A DNA stretch of 9,700 bases from an uncultured Ruminococcus sp. (GCA_902802975.1 CADCOF010000211.1:1-9700); one strand, 5' to 3'. Positions 1-6,187 are shown, numbered from the stretch's first letter. A program made the numbers and translations. Notes: generated by a model not told the origin, from the sequence alone.

Positions 1-54
1 AGCATTGACATCTCTGTCATGGATAAGATTATTGTATCACAAAGCTACGCTTTA

Positions 55-105
55 GGCAACCTTAACCCACCGTCTAAAGCCGGTGGGTTAAGGTTGCCAT
101 TTTTT
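55..105 (+). terminator. Strong 18-bp hairpin with T run (terminator-like)
   Basis: Positions 55-72 and 81-98 are exact reverse complements around an 8-nt loop, and a run of six T follows at 100-105. This fits an intrinsic terminator reading to the right, for a gene lying to the left of the window. Bases 49-55 (GCTTTAG) can also pair with 74-80 (CTAAAGC) in the loop, so an alternative fold exists. The IS4 transposase remnant starts directly after the T run, so the hairpin could instead be a small palindromic element at a rearrangement junction. Confidence 0.6.
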
Positions 106-299
106 CAAGTGGTGAAACGGAGTTTTTGATAACAAATATTTGACGAAGATTTTTCTCTTAAGAATTTTAAAGAACTTTACCATATTCGTTGGTGCGTTGA
201 AACAGTGTATAACGACATAAAAACAATCTCAAAACTGAAAACTTTGATGTAAAAAAGTTATCACTGAAATCTCAAATTTTTTTTGCCCGTTCGGTCTAA
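102..299 (+). pseudogene. IS4-family transposase, decayed C-terminal fragment
   Basis: Only the C-terminal end of a DDE transposase remains. Frame 3 (from 102) reads SSGETEFLITNI and then hits a stop at 141. The frame shifts to frame 1 for DEDFSLKNF, then YHIRWCVETVYNDIK at about 178-222. This last stretch fits the IS4-family signature Y-(2)-R-(3)-E-(6)-K exactly and carries the catalytic Glu. A second shift near 232-240 returns to frame 3 for ENFDVKKLSLKSQIFFARSV and a stop at 297-299, matching the usual tail of these enzymes. With two frameshifts, no DD residues and no start codon it cannot be active. No terminal inverted repeats were identified. The family call is secure; the subgroup is not. 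Confidence 0.85.
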
Positions 300-323
300 C
301 CGAAGTAAGGAGGATATAGCATA

Positions 324-1376
324 TTATCCGCCAAAAAATCCATCGTAATCGTTATTATCCTGAGGTTGTCCGCCGCCCATGAAGCCGCCTCCGCCGCCTT
401 GATAGCTACTGTCATCAAGGAAACCGCCGCGTGTACTGCCGCCCTGATATCCGCTGTCATCAAGGAAACCGCCGCGTGTACTGCCGCCCTGATATCCGCT
501 GTCATCAAGGAAACCGCCGCCGCTGCCGCCGTCACTCATCATACTGCCGGCAAACGGGTCATCCTGAGAGCCGCCGCCCTGAGACTGGAATGTTGGTTTG
601 TAACCGCCGTCCGAACCGTCTCCGCTCGGCGCAGCACCGAACGAGTCGTTCGCGGCACCAAACATTCTGTCCGAGCCATCGTCGTTTTTGTTGCCGGACT
701 TTCTGTCCTGTTCCATTTTGAACAGCATTCGTTTAACTTCTATTTCTTCAATGTCGGAATTTTTATTTATGGAAGTTATAACCAAATATATTCCGAATAT
801 ACCCACAGCGTAAAAGACGAGCGAAATATAAAATCTTGTAGTGTAATATCCCACAGGTGTTGATATATCGAGGACAAACTCACAAAGCGTTTGTTTATCC
901 AATTTCTTATCAGCCATCATTTTTTCGCCGAGCTTTTTCTCATCGGGCAAAATTGTTTTAAACACGCCCGACGCACCATAACCCATGACAGATTCGCCGT
1001 CCTTGCATTCACGGACAACGTCGTTCATACCATTATACTCATCAGAGCCGTCAATAACTTTAACAAGAATATAGGTATCTACTTTGTTGGATTTGCTCGC
1101 CTTATTGCCGCCTTTGGGAATAAGATAGTAATACGCGCCTTTGTCAAGCGCACCGCCCGTATTATCCCCGGACGCTGAATTGGCGATAAAATGTATACGA
1201 CCCTCAGCAGGTTTGCTGTTATGATATTCTTTAACAGAAGTATCTGAAATATCGACTATCCCACCGCCGAATATTCTGCTTGACGCAACGCCGACAACGG
1301 GAAAGCTTAATATAACAGCAATCACAAGCAGCAAAATCGTAATCGCTATTTTAGGTACAACGGAAGCCTTTCTCAA
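324..1376 (-). CDS. Two-pass membrane protein with Gly-rich repeat tail, function unknown
   Basis: This is a 350-aa protein that I do not recognise. Helices are visible at about residues 9-31 and 180-202. The N-terminus is basic (MRKASVVPK), suggesting an N-in/C-in topology with residues 32-179 outside. That outer region (YYYLIPKGG, TYILVKVIDG, a Gly-rich VMGYGASGVFK stretch) resembles small uncharacterised Firmicutes membrane proteins; DUF6709 is one untested candidate. After a charged juxtamembrane stretch (203-229) the tail is disordered, rich in Gly/Asp/Ser, and has a 15-residue repeat with core GGFLDDSGYQGG (about 287-331). The start is TTG at 1376: AGAGGTG lies 7 nt upstream and a consensus promoter (1413-1441) gives a short leader. 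It is transcribed independently of the upstream gene, which ends in its own terminator. Confidence is high for the gene and none for its function. Confidence 0.88.
   Translation of the reverse strand: MRKASVVPKIAITILLLVIAVILSFPVVGVASSRIFGGGIVDISDTSVKEYHNSKPAEGRIHFIANSASGDNTGGALDKGAYYYLIPKGGNKASKSNKVDTYILVKVIDGSDEYNGMNDVVRECKDGESVMGYGASGVFKTILPDEKKLGEKMMADKKLDKQTLCEFVLDISTPVGYYTTRFYISLVFYAVGIFGIYLVITSINKNSDIEEIEVKRMLFKMEQDRKSGNKNDDGSDRMFGAANDSFGAAPSGDGSDGGYKPTFQSQGGGSQDDPFAGSMMSDGGSGGGFLDDSGYQGGSTRGGFLDDSGYQGGSTRGGFLDDSSYQGGGGGFMGGGQPQDNNDYDGFFGG
386..520 (-). repeat. In-frame 45-bp tandem repeat, three units
   Basis: Units lie at 386-430, 431-475 and 476-520. The last two are identical over all 45 bp and the first has diverged over roughly half its length. 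Being a multiple of three, the array adds 15-residue copies (core GGFLDDSGYQGG) to the cytoplasmic tail of the membrane protein without breaking the frame. Identity at synonymous positions points to recent duplication, so copy number probably varies between strains. Confidence 0.93.
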
Positions 1377-1412
1377 GGTGAAACACCTCTTTCAAGTATA
1401 ATATCTAATTTA

Positions 1413-1441
1413 ATTTTACCATAGATAATTCTGTTAGTCAA
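1413..1441 (-). promoter_or_regulatory. SigA-type promoter for the two-pass membrane protein
   Basis: On the minus strand TTGACT (1436-1441) and TAAAAT (1413-1418) are separated by exactly 17 bp. Transcription would begin near 1406, leaving a leader of about 30 nt before the TTG start at 1376. It lies between the terminator of the preceding minus-strand gene and this gene. Confidence 0.8.
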
Positions 1442-1480
1442 TCAAAATTCAGCATATTTTACCAGCAAATTTTGAACAAA

Positions 1481-1534
1481 CTTAAAAAAAGAAAAACACT
1501 ATCCGCAGACCATTGACAGTAAGTCTGCGGATAG
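1481..1534 (-). terminator. Intrinsic terminator of the DUF308 gene
   Basis: CTATCCGCAGAC (1499-1510) and GTCTGCGGATAG (1523-1534) form a perfect 12-bp stem around a 12-nt loop. Read on the minus strand, the stem is followed by a T-rich tract (1498 down to 1484). It begins 16 bp after the stop codon of the DUF308 gene and separates it from the next minus-strand gene. Confidence 0.9.
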
Positions 1535-1549
1535 ATATAATAATATAGA

Positions 1550-2104
1550 TCAATTCATATTGCTGATATCAACGACGCCATTCTGCATTACCTGAGGTTT
1601 ATACGATAACGCATTGAAAAGACCGACAATCGAGGTAAATATCAAGACAACGCCAACAACGCGAAGAAGAAGTGCTGTAGTTGAGAACGGATTTGTCATA
1701 ATGACGAAACCTGCCGCGATAGTAAGGAGTGAAAGTACCAGCGGAACGAACCATGCGCCGACAGCGTTTTTGAGCGAAATCGCCTCGATCAGGTTACCGA
1801 TACCGCTGACAGCTATTGCAATTCCAACAACTATTGGGAATATCGCCACAATAGCCGACGGGTTAATCACTGGGACAAGTGCGAGCAGCGAAACCACTAT
1901 TGCCAACACAAACAAAATGGTAGATATGATGCCTTTTATCGGTGACGCTGCATAAGAGATGATACCGAAAACTCCAATCAGCAAAAGCGCAATGCCAAGA
2001 AAACGAATAAGCCCCTCAAGCGTTGAATTCGGATTGAGGACAAGCAGCACACCCACTGCTGCAAGTACGACTTTTGAAATGATTTTTGACGCTTTACTTT
2101 TCAT
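1550..2104 (-). CDS. HdeD/DUF308 family membrane protein
   Basis: This 184-aa integral membrane protein has six predicted helices (about 10-24, 31-52, 58-80, 84-108, 117-136, 142-166). It carries the internal threefold repeat of the HdeD/DUF308 family. Each repeat begins with an Asn-Pro pair after a helix and runs into a Gly-rich helix: LNPNSTLEG at 23, INPSAIVAI at 80 and TNPFSTTAL at 137. E. coli HdeD is linked to acid resistance, but DUF308 proteins of Firmicutes are mostly uncharacterised, so no stress role is assigned here. The ATG has GAGAGGAG about 10 nt upstream. The gene is monocistronic, with a promoter at 2154-2182 and a terminator at 1481-1534. The short polar C-terminus (NGVVDISNMN) is probably cytoplasmic. 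The length is normal for the family and nothing is missing. Confidence 0.88.
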   Translation of the reverse strand: MKSKASKIISKVVLAAVGVLLVLNPNSTLEGLIRFLGIALLLIGVFGIISYAASPIKGIISTILFVLAIVVSLLALVPVINPSAIVAIFPIVVGIAIAVSGIGNLIEAISLKNAVGAWFVPLVLSLLTIAAGFVIMTNPFSTTALLLRVVGVVLIFTSIVGLFNALSYKPQVMQNGVVDISNMN

Positions 2105-2153
2105 AACAGCAAAACTCCTCTCTACAATAACTTTTGTAAATTCCTACATTTAT

Positions 2154-2182
2154 ATTCTAACACACATTCTCCAAAAAGTCAA
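2154..2182 (-). promoter_or_regulatory. Extended -10 SigA-type promoter for the DUF308 gene
   Basis: On the minus strand TTGACT (2177-2182) and TAGAAT (2154-2159) are 17 bp apart. A TGT directly before the -10 hexamer gives an extended -10 element. The start point would be near 2147, giving a leader of roughly 40 nt before the ATG at 2104. The -35 hexamer is identical to that of the next minus-strand gene. Confidence 0.82.
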
Positions 2183-2190
2183 ACTACAGC

Positions 2191-2216
2191 ACGCGGCGGT
2201 ATGCTGCCGCTCCAAT
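2191..2216 (-). repeat. REP-like palindromic repeat, copy A
   Basis: On the minus strand this reads ATTGGAGCGGCAGCATACCG and continues CCGCGT. It is the inverted counterpart of the copies at 3545-3563 and 6051-6069, with the shared core GAGCGGCRGCAYRCCGC. It lies in the divergent intergenic region between the DUF308 and Nudix genes. Confidence 0.7.
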
Positions 2217-2248
2217 TCCGTTGGGCTGTATTGTTAACGATAGTCTTC

Positions 2249-2272
2249 GCCGCGGCAGGCGTGACGGAAGGA
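2249..2272 (-). repeat. Fragment of a second dispersed repeat (TCCGTCACGCCTGC family)
   Basis: The minus strand contains TCCGTCACGCCTGC followed by CGCGG. The same 14 bases occur on the plus strand at 9593-9606, inside a longer repeat at the window's right end. Here only the palindromic core is left. Confidence 0.6.
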
Positions 2273-2350
2273 GTAATACAGGAAATTTTTGTGCATTTTG
2301 ACTTTTTTGCTCATTTATAGCTCTAAACTTAAACTCAGGAGGTCTTACTT

Positions 2351-2869
2351 ATGAGCGATAATAAAATTATTGATTGTACTTTCCCCACCGAACTTGGGAA
2401 ATTCAATTTCAGAGTTGGCGTAATAATAATGAATGGACGAAAAATTCTGATGGCAAAAAATCCTAACGAAACGCGCGATTTTTATTACTCCGTTGGCGGC
2501 AGAGTCAGATTCGGCGAAAGTCTCACAGACGCAGCGATTCGAGAAATCAGGGAAGAAACAGGCGTCACCTGCGAGATAGACAGAATAGCGGCGATACATG
2601 AAAATTTCTTCACAGATGGGGACGGTGTGCCATTTCATGAGATTTCCGTGTTTTTTCTTATCAAGCCTGACGAACGGCTTCTTTCCGTAAAAAACGGAGC
2701 AGCTACCGATGGCGGTCCGAATGGTGAGTACCTCGAATGGATCGACATGGATAATTGCTACGGAAAAACTATTTATCCCGAATTCTATCGGACTGTTGAT
2801 TTCAGTAAAGAATCCGGTATTTTGCATTTTATTTCGCGGGATGCCGATTTACCCAACACGCGCACATAG
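2351..2869 (+). CDS. Nudix hydrolase
   Basis: This 172-aa protein has a complete Nudix box at residues 50-72, G-x5-E-x7-R-E-I-R-E-E-T-G-V. The REIREE glutamates that bind the metal (Mg2+ or Mn2+) are all present, so the enzyme should be catalytically competent. The family cleaves nucleoside diphosphates linked to another moiety (dNTPs, sugar nucleotides, ADP-ribose, dinucleotide cofactors). The substrate cannot be read from this sequence. Residues 17-35 (KFNFRVGVIIMNGRKILMA) form the usual first strands of the fold, and the region after the box (HENFF, HEISVFFLI) is typical of small MutT-like members. The ATG is fixed by a perfect AGGAGGT 7 nt upstream. The gene stands alone and is followed by a hairpin 23 bp after its stop. 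No clear promoter was found; the protein is probably cytoplasmic. Confidence 0.92.
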   Translation: MSDNKIIDCTFPTELGKFNFRVGVIIMNGRKILMAKNPNETRDFYYSVGGRVRFGESLTDAAIREIREETGVTCEIDRIAAIHENFFTDGDGVPFHEISVFFLIKPDERLLSVKNGAATDGGPNGEYLEWIDMDNCYGKTIYPEFYRTVDFSKESGILHFISRDADLPNTRT

Positions 2870-2892
2870 TTGACTTTTAACGATAATCAAAA

Positions 2893-2931
2893 ACCCGCGT
2901 CAAACATTATGTAAGAATGTTTGACGCGGGT
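2893..2931 (+). terminator. 16-bp hairpin after the Nudix gene
   Basis: Positions 2893-2908 and 2916-2931 form a perfect 16-bp stem with a 7-nt loop, starting 23 bp after the stop codon. There is no T run on the plus strand; the sequence continues GATTCAGTTT. On the minus strand a short T run (2889-2893) follows the stem. It may act as a weak or bidirectional terminator, or as a 3' end stabiliser of the Nudix mRNA. Confidence 0.6.
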
Positions 2932-2955
2932 GATTCAGTTTGGAGTTTTGTCAGT

Positions 2956-3087
2956 TTAATGTGAAAGCCGACCTTGAATGATGTTCCGCCTTTCAAATTC
3001 ATGATTCATGGCATTAAGTACGGTCTTTTTGTTTGCGCTCCATTGAGGTGCCACCAGAATGCGTTTATTCCCGTCGCCCGTAATACA
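2956..3087 (-). other. Possible minus-strand gene remnant
   Basis: A stop-to-stop minus-strand frame of 43 sense codons reads as ordinary protein (GDGNKRILVAPQWSANKK, then NAMNHEFERRN) but has no ATG/GTG/TTG start with a ribosome binding site. A second minus-strand frame across 2910-3000 also reads smoothly (NLKGGTSFKVGFHIKLTKLQ) and runs into the hairpin. The two overlapping fragments suggest a frameshifted remnant or a repeat with chance open frames. The family was not recognised. Confidence 0.2.
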
Positions 3088-3138
3088 TTAAAATATGAAG
3101 ATAAATGTTTTATTCAAAATAACTACTATTATTTCTGA

Positions 3139-3430
3139 GAGGTAACGGACGAGGTTTCCGAACCGCATTATGATGAAGACGAGCTATCCGAAAGGTTTAT
3201 ACCGGAGTTTGTTGATCCTCGCATTGCCATTGAGGAAACGCAAAGATCCCGGAAAGCGACCCTGCCTATGGTATGGCGTACTGAGAAAACTTCATATTGC
3301 ATTTACTGATCGAATCGCTTGATGCGCAATAAGAAACAGTTCCCGGACGGAATGTTCAGGTTTGAAAAGAGGGTAACACCATCTCCCAGCAAAACAGGGA
3401 CGATGACAAAAACAAAGCATAGATCGAGTG
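3139..3430 (+). pseudogene. Decayed gene, possibly sigma-70-like HTH protein of a mobile element
   Basis: Frame 1 is open from 3139 to 3306 without a usable start. It begins EVTDEVSEPHYDEDELSERF and continues IPEFVDPRIAIEETQRSRK. Shifted frames then give RKLHIAF (frame 3), LLIESLDAQ (frame 2), QFPDGM (frame 1) and either EKRVTPSPSKTGTMTKTKHR (frame 1) or ISQQNRDDDKNKA (frame 2). The order resembles the small sigma-70 region-4-like proteins found in conjugative transposons of Firmicutes: an EVTDEVY-like start, an EKLHxAL..LDxxE helix, a Phe-Asp-Gly-Met turn, then a PQKTVNDRKHRI or SQQAVNKRKxKAL helix. Several frameshifts and stops make it nonfunctional. The open frames are seen in the sequence; the family match is my inference from memory and is weak. 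Confidence 0.3.
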
Positions 3431-3473
3431 AGCACACACTCTCTTTACTCTTTATTTACTTTATTTCTTTGTC

Positions 3474-3522
3474 CGCAAAACCGTTCGGTACTCCTCCGCA
3501 TGATCGTGCGGTATGTTTTGCG
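3474..3522. other. Nested palindrome in decayed intergenic DNA
   Basis: CGCAAAAC (3474-3481) pairs with GTTTTGCG (3515-3522). Inside it CCGCA (3496-3500) pairs with TGCGG (3507-3511). The result is a two-tier hairpin about 50 bp before the promoter of the aminotransferase operon. It has no T run, and its role is unknown. Confidence 0.45.
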
Positions 3523-3544
3523 ACATTGAAACAGTAAGATTTTT

Positions 3545-3563
3545 GGGAGCGGCGGCACGCCGC
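3545..3563 (+). repeat. REP-like palindromic repeat, copy B
   Basis: GGGAGCGGCGGCACGCCGC contains a perfect 6-bp stem GCGGCG/CGCCGC around GCA. It matches copy C (6051-6069) at all but two positions and copy A (2191-2216) in inverted orientation. It lies 9 bp upstream of the -35 box of the operon promoter. Confidence 0.7.
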
Positions 3564-3572
3564 AAAAAACGG

Positions 3573-3601
3573 TTGATTATTTTTGAGAGATATGGTAGAA
3601 T
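3573..3601 (+). promoter_or_regulatory. Extended -10 SigA-type promoter for the aminotransferase-trpS operon
   Basis: TTGATT (3573-3578) and TAGAAT (3596-3601) are 17 bp apart, and TGG directly before the -10 gives an extended -10 element. The start point near 3608 leaves a leader of only about 30 nt, too short for a T-box or attenuator. Confidence 0.82.
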
Positions 3602-3639
3602 AAATAACGTATATTAGATCATTGTGAGGAGTGAAAATA

Positions 3640-4824
3640 ATGCACTATACATTTTCAGACAGAGTTCAGTCACTGAAACCGTCCGCTATTCGTGAGATTT
3701 TTAAGTACGCTGCCGACCCTACAGTAGTGTCACTGTCTGCCGGCAATCCAGCACCCGAGGCATTTCCCGCAAAAGAGATCGCCGAAATATCAGCAAACCT
3801 CATGGAGAGAGACCCCATTTCGGCTCTCCAGTACAGCGTGACTGAGGGCTATGCGCCGCTTCGTGAGTTCGTCTCAGATTATATGAAACGCAGTCATAAT
3901 GTTGGCAGCGACCTTGATGATATCTTGATCACTTCAGGCGCACAGCAGATAATGGATCTTACATCTAAGGCAATACTGAATGAAGGCGACGTCGTTATTT
4001 GCGAGAATCCGTCTTTTATCGGTTCGTTAAATACATTTCGTTCGTATAACGCAAGGCTCGTTGGCGTTCCCATTGAAAGCGACGGTATGAATATTGCCGC
4101 GCTTGAGGACGCGCTAAAAAAAGAACCGAATGCTAAGTTTATCTATACTATCCCGAATTTCCAGAATCCCTCGGGCGTTACTATGAGCGAAGAAAAACGC
4201 CACGCTGTGTACGAGCTTGCCGTAAAATACAACGTCCTTATTATTGAGGATAACCCATATGGCGATTTGCGATTTGCCGGCGAATTTTTGCCGTGCATCA
4301 AGAGTTTCGATACAGAGGGCATTGTGATCTATGCGGGAAGCTTTTCTAAAGTCATCTCACCGGGAATGAGAGTCGGTTTTACAATTGCGCCTAAGGAGAT
4401 CATTCAGAAGCTCGTTGTATGTAAACAAGGTCAGGACGTTCATACCAATATCTGGTCTCAGATCGTGTGCTTCGAATTTTTGACAAAATATGATTTCGAT
4501 GCTCACCTTGCACGTCTGCGCGCTATTTATAAGGAAAAAGCAGCGTATACTATGGCTTTGATGGACGAAAATCTTTTGCCAAATATTACGTATCAGAAAA
4601 TTGACGGCGGTCTGTTCTTGTGGTGCAATTTGCCCGAAGGCACGGATATGCAAAAGTTCTGCCTTGACGCGGTGAATAATAAGGTTTGTGTTGTGCCGGG
4701 AAGCGCGTTTATGGCAAATCCCGAAGATCAGACGAATTCATTCAGAATAAATTACTCAACGCCTACCAACGAACAACTGAAAAAGGGCATTGAGATACTC
4801 GGAAAAATGGCAAAGGAGATTTAG
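3640..4824 (+). CDS. PLP-dependent aminotransferase, fold type I (class I/II)
   Basis: This 394-aa enzyme is of the aspartate aminotransferase superfamily, closest in style to the LysN/ArAT group often annotated as 2-aminoadipate or aromatic aminotransferase. Signatures, numbered from the ATG, are SLSAGNPAPEAFP at 31, the SGAQQIMDL cofactor-phosphate loop at 99, NPSG at 176-179, and EDNPYGDL at 203 with Asp204 for the pyridine nitrogen. The Schiff-base Lys237 lies in GSFSKVISPGMRVG, and FRINYS at 368 carries the substrate-carboxylate Arg369. All key residues are present. The exact amino donor is unknown. An in-frame GTG at 3631 lies within the ribosome binding site GAGGAG (3626-3631), so the ATG at 3640, 8 nt downstream, is the likely start. 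The gene is first in an operon with trpS, 5 nt away. That pairing hints at, but does not prove, an aromatic substrate. Confidence 0.92.
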   Translation: MHYTFSDRVQSLKPSAIREIFKYAADPTVVSLSAGNPAPEAFPAKEIAEISANLMERDPISALQYSVTEGYAPLREFVSDYMKRSHNVGSDLDDILITSGAQQIMDLTSKAILNEGDVVICENPSFIGSLNTFRSYNARLVGVPIESDGMNIAALEDALKKEPNAKFIYTIPNFQNPSGVTMSEEKRHAVYELAVKYNVLIIEDNPYGDLRFAGEFLPCIKSFDTEGIVIYAGSFSKVISPGMRVGFTIAPKEIIQKLVVCKQGQDVHTNIWSQIVCFEFLTKYDFDAHLARLRAIYKEKAAYTMALMDENLLPNITYQKIDGGLFLWCNLPEGTDMQKFCLDAVNNKVCVVPGSAFMANPEDQTNSFRINYSTPTNEQLKKGIEILGKMAKEI

Positions 4825-4829
4825 TTAAG

Positions 4830-5837
4830 ATGGAACAGGCAACAGAAAGAAAAAAGGTCGTGTTCAGTGCTATCCAGCCCTCAGGTACGGTAACGCTCGG
4901 AAATTACCTCGGCGCACTTAAAAACTGGTCTGCAATGCAGGACGAGTACAACTGCATTTTTGCACTTGCCGATCTCCATACGATAACCGTGCGACAAGAG
5001 CCGGCGCAGTTTCGTAAAAATATCTATGAAGCCTACGCAACACTCCTTGCCTGCGGTATCGATGTTGAAAAAAGCCTCTTTTTTGTGCAGAGTCATGTCA
5101 ACACTCACGCGCAGCTGGCATGGGTACTGAATTGCTACACTCAGTTCGGCGAGCTGTCGAGAATGACTCAGTTTAAAGATAAATCCGCCAAGCACGCCGA
5201 TAATGTAAACGCAGGTCTGTTCACATATCCTACGCTCATGGCTGCCGACATTTTGCTGTACCAAGCTGATCTCGTTCCTGTGGGCGCAGATCAGAAACAG
5301 CATCTGGAGATAACTCGAAATATCGCCGAAAGATTCAACGGACTTTACGGAAATGTATTCAGAGTTCCCGAACCGTATATTGCGAAGAGCGGCGCAAGAG
5401 TAATGAGCCTTCAGGACCCGACAAAGAAAATGAGCAAATCGGACGAAAATGTTAACGGATTCATTACGCTTAACGACGCACCCGAAGTAATAATGAAAAA
5501 GTTTAAACGCGCCGTAACTGACAGTGACGCTTGCGTAAAGTATGGCGAAGGAAAAGACGGTATCAACAATCTTATGAGCATTTACTCTACAATAACAGGT
5601 AAGACTTTTGAGCAGATCGAGCTTGAATTTGAGGGCAAGGGCTACGGCGATTTCAAGACAGCTGTGGGCGAGGCGGTAGTTGAGGAACTGCGCCCGATAA
5701 AGGAGCGTTTCGATCAGTACATCAAGGACAAGGCATATATGCAGGAATGCTGGACGAAATCCGCAGAAACAGCACAGAGATTTTCGCAGCGTACTCTTGA
5801 TAAAGCAATGAAGAAAATTGGATATGTGCTGAAGTAA
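4830..5837 (+). CDS. trpS: Tryptophanyl-tRNA synthetase
   Basis: Cytoplasmic class I aminoacyl-tRNA synthetase that charges tRNA-Trp with tryptophan using ATP. At 335 aa it has the normal bacterial length. The HIGH-equivalent lies in PSGTVTLGNYLGAL (17-30; TLGN at 22-25). TYPTLMAADILLY (132-144) and VGADQKQHLEITR (151-163) are the conserved tryptophan-pocket and active-site segments. KKMSKSDEN (199-207) holds KMSKS. The C-terminal helical domain (about 210-335) is intact. The ATG lies 5 nt after the aminotransferase stop. Its ribosome binding site AAAGGAG (4812-4818) lies inside the last codons of that gene, 11 nt from the start, so the two are probably translationally linked and share the promoter at 3573-3601. 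No T-box motif (GGTGG-type antiterminator region) was found upstream of either gene, although trpS of Firmicutes is often T-box controlled. Confidence 0.97.
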   Translation: MEQATERKKVVFSAIQPSGTVTLGNYLGALKNWSAMQDEYNCIFALADLHTITVRQEPAQFRKNIYEAYATLLACGIDVEKSLFFVQSHVNTHAQLAWVLNCYTQFGELSRMTQFKDKSAKHADNVNAGLFTYPTLMAADILLYQADLVPVGADQKQHLEITRNIAERFNGLYGNVFRVPEPYIAKSGARVMSLQDPTKKMSKSDENVNGFITLNDAPEVIMKKFKRAVTDSDACVKYGEGKDGINNLMSIYSTITGKTFEQIELEFEGKGYGDFKTAVGEAVVEELRPIKERFDQYIKDKAYMQECWTKSAETAQRFSQRTLDKAMKKIGYVLK

Positions 5838-5867
5838 GTGACACAGTGCTTGGCTTGAACATATTTG

Positions 5868-5919
5868 CAATGTGCAATGCGTAATTCAATGTGCAATGTA
5901 CAATGTGCAATGTGCAATG
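5868..5919. repeat. Heptanucleotide tandem repeat (CAATGTG)
   Basis: Starting 30 bp after the trpS stop, the 7-bp unit CAATGTG or a one-base variant (CAATGCG, CAATGTA) occurs at 5868, 5875, 5887, 5894, 5901 and 5908. A partial unit lies at 5915, and a 5-bp TAATT breaks the array at 5882-5886. This is a short tandemly repeated repetitive (STRR-type) sequence. On the minus strand the same DNA is a series of ATTGCAC-like units. Confidence 0.9.
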
Positions 5920-5975
5920 ATTGCTCGCCGCGAGTTCTTTCTATCATTTTTTAATATTTTATTATAGTGCTGATT

Positions 5976-6015
5976 TACAGCCCGCGCCTAACAATTCAGT
6001 TGGGCGCGGGCTGTA
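5976..6015 (+). terminator. 17-bp GC-rich hairpin downstream of trpS
   Basis: Positions 5976-5992 and 5999-6015 pair over 17 bp (one T-G wobble) around the loop AATTCA. It is 138 bp after the trpS stop, with the heptamer repeat between. Only a weak T stretch (CAGTTTATGA) follows, so it may terminate inefficiently or depend on another factor. It is the nearest candidate terminator for the operon. Confidence 0.6.
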
Positions 6016-6050
6016 CAGTTTATGACTGCATTATAGTTTGTGCGCGTATT

Positions 6051-6069
6051 GGGAGCGGCAGCATGCCGC
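6051..6069 (+). repeat. REP-like palindromic repeat, copy C
   Basis: GGGAGCGGCAGCATGCCGC contains the stem GCGGCA/TGCCGC around GCA. It is preceded by TATT, as copy A is by ATT. Outer bases TGCGCG (6041-6046) and CGCGCA (6077-6082) also pair, giving a larger nested palindrome here than at the other copies. Confidence 0.7.
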
Positions 6070-6138
6070 CCGCGGGCGCGCATGTAAAAATAACCAAAAA
6101 AATGCTAAAAATTTTTTTAGTGAAATTGTTGTTTTAAC

Positions 6139-6167
6139 TTGAATTACTGTTTGTAATGTTGTATAAT
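6139..6167 (+). promoter_or_regulatory. SigA-type promoter P1, distal
   Basis: TTGAAT (6139-6144) and a perfect TATAAT (6162-6167) are 17 bp apart. Transcription would start near 6174, about 460 nt before the next start codon. The transcript is therefore either a long structured leader for the 947-codon gene or a separate small RNA. No open frame of note follows directly. Confidence 0.75.
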
Positions 6168-6187
6168 ATGTAATGTCAGAAAACGGT

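Noticed and set aside
366..863. Ala/Thr-rich plus-strand open frame opposite the membrane protein tail
   Set aside because: It is a shadow of the 45-bp repeat and Gly-rich codons; the minus-strand gene has a promoter, ribosome binding site and membrane helices.
2298..2329. Promoter for the Nudix gene
   Set aside because: TTGACT at 2298 is good, but no acceptable -10 hexamer lies 16-18 bp away; TAAACT is 20 bp off.
3319..3537. 72-codon plus-strand open frame
   Set aside because: It has a TTG start with no ribosome binding site and a low-complexity C-terminal half that runs through the nested palindrome. It is better explained as part of the decayed region.
3631..3639. Upstream GTG start for the aminotransferase
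   Set aside because: The GTG overlaps the GAGGAG ribosome binding site and would have no site of its own; the ATG at 3640 is correctly spaced.
3600..3640. T-box leader for the trpS operon
   Set aside because: The leader is only about 30 nt and lacks specifier-loop and GGTGG-type antiterminator sequences.
4881..5870. 329-codon antisense open frame across trpS
   Set aside because: It lies wholly opposite a well-supported gene and has a Cys/His/Leu-rich composition typical of an antisense shadow.
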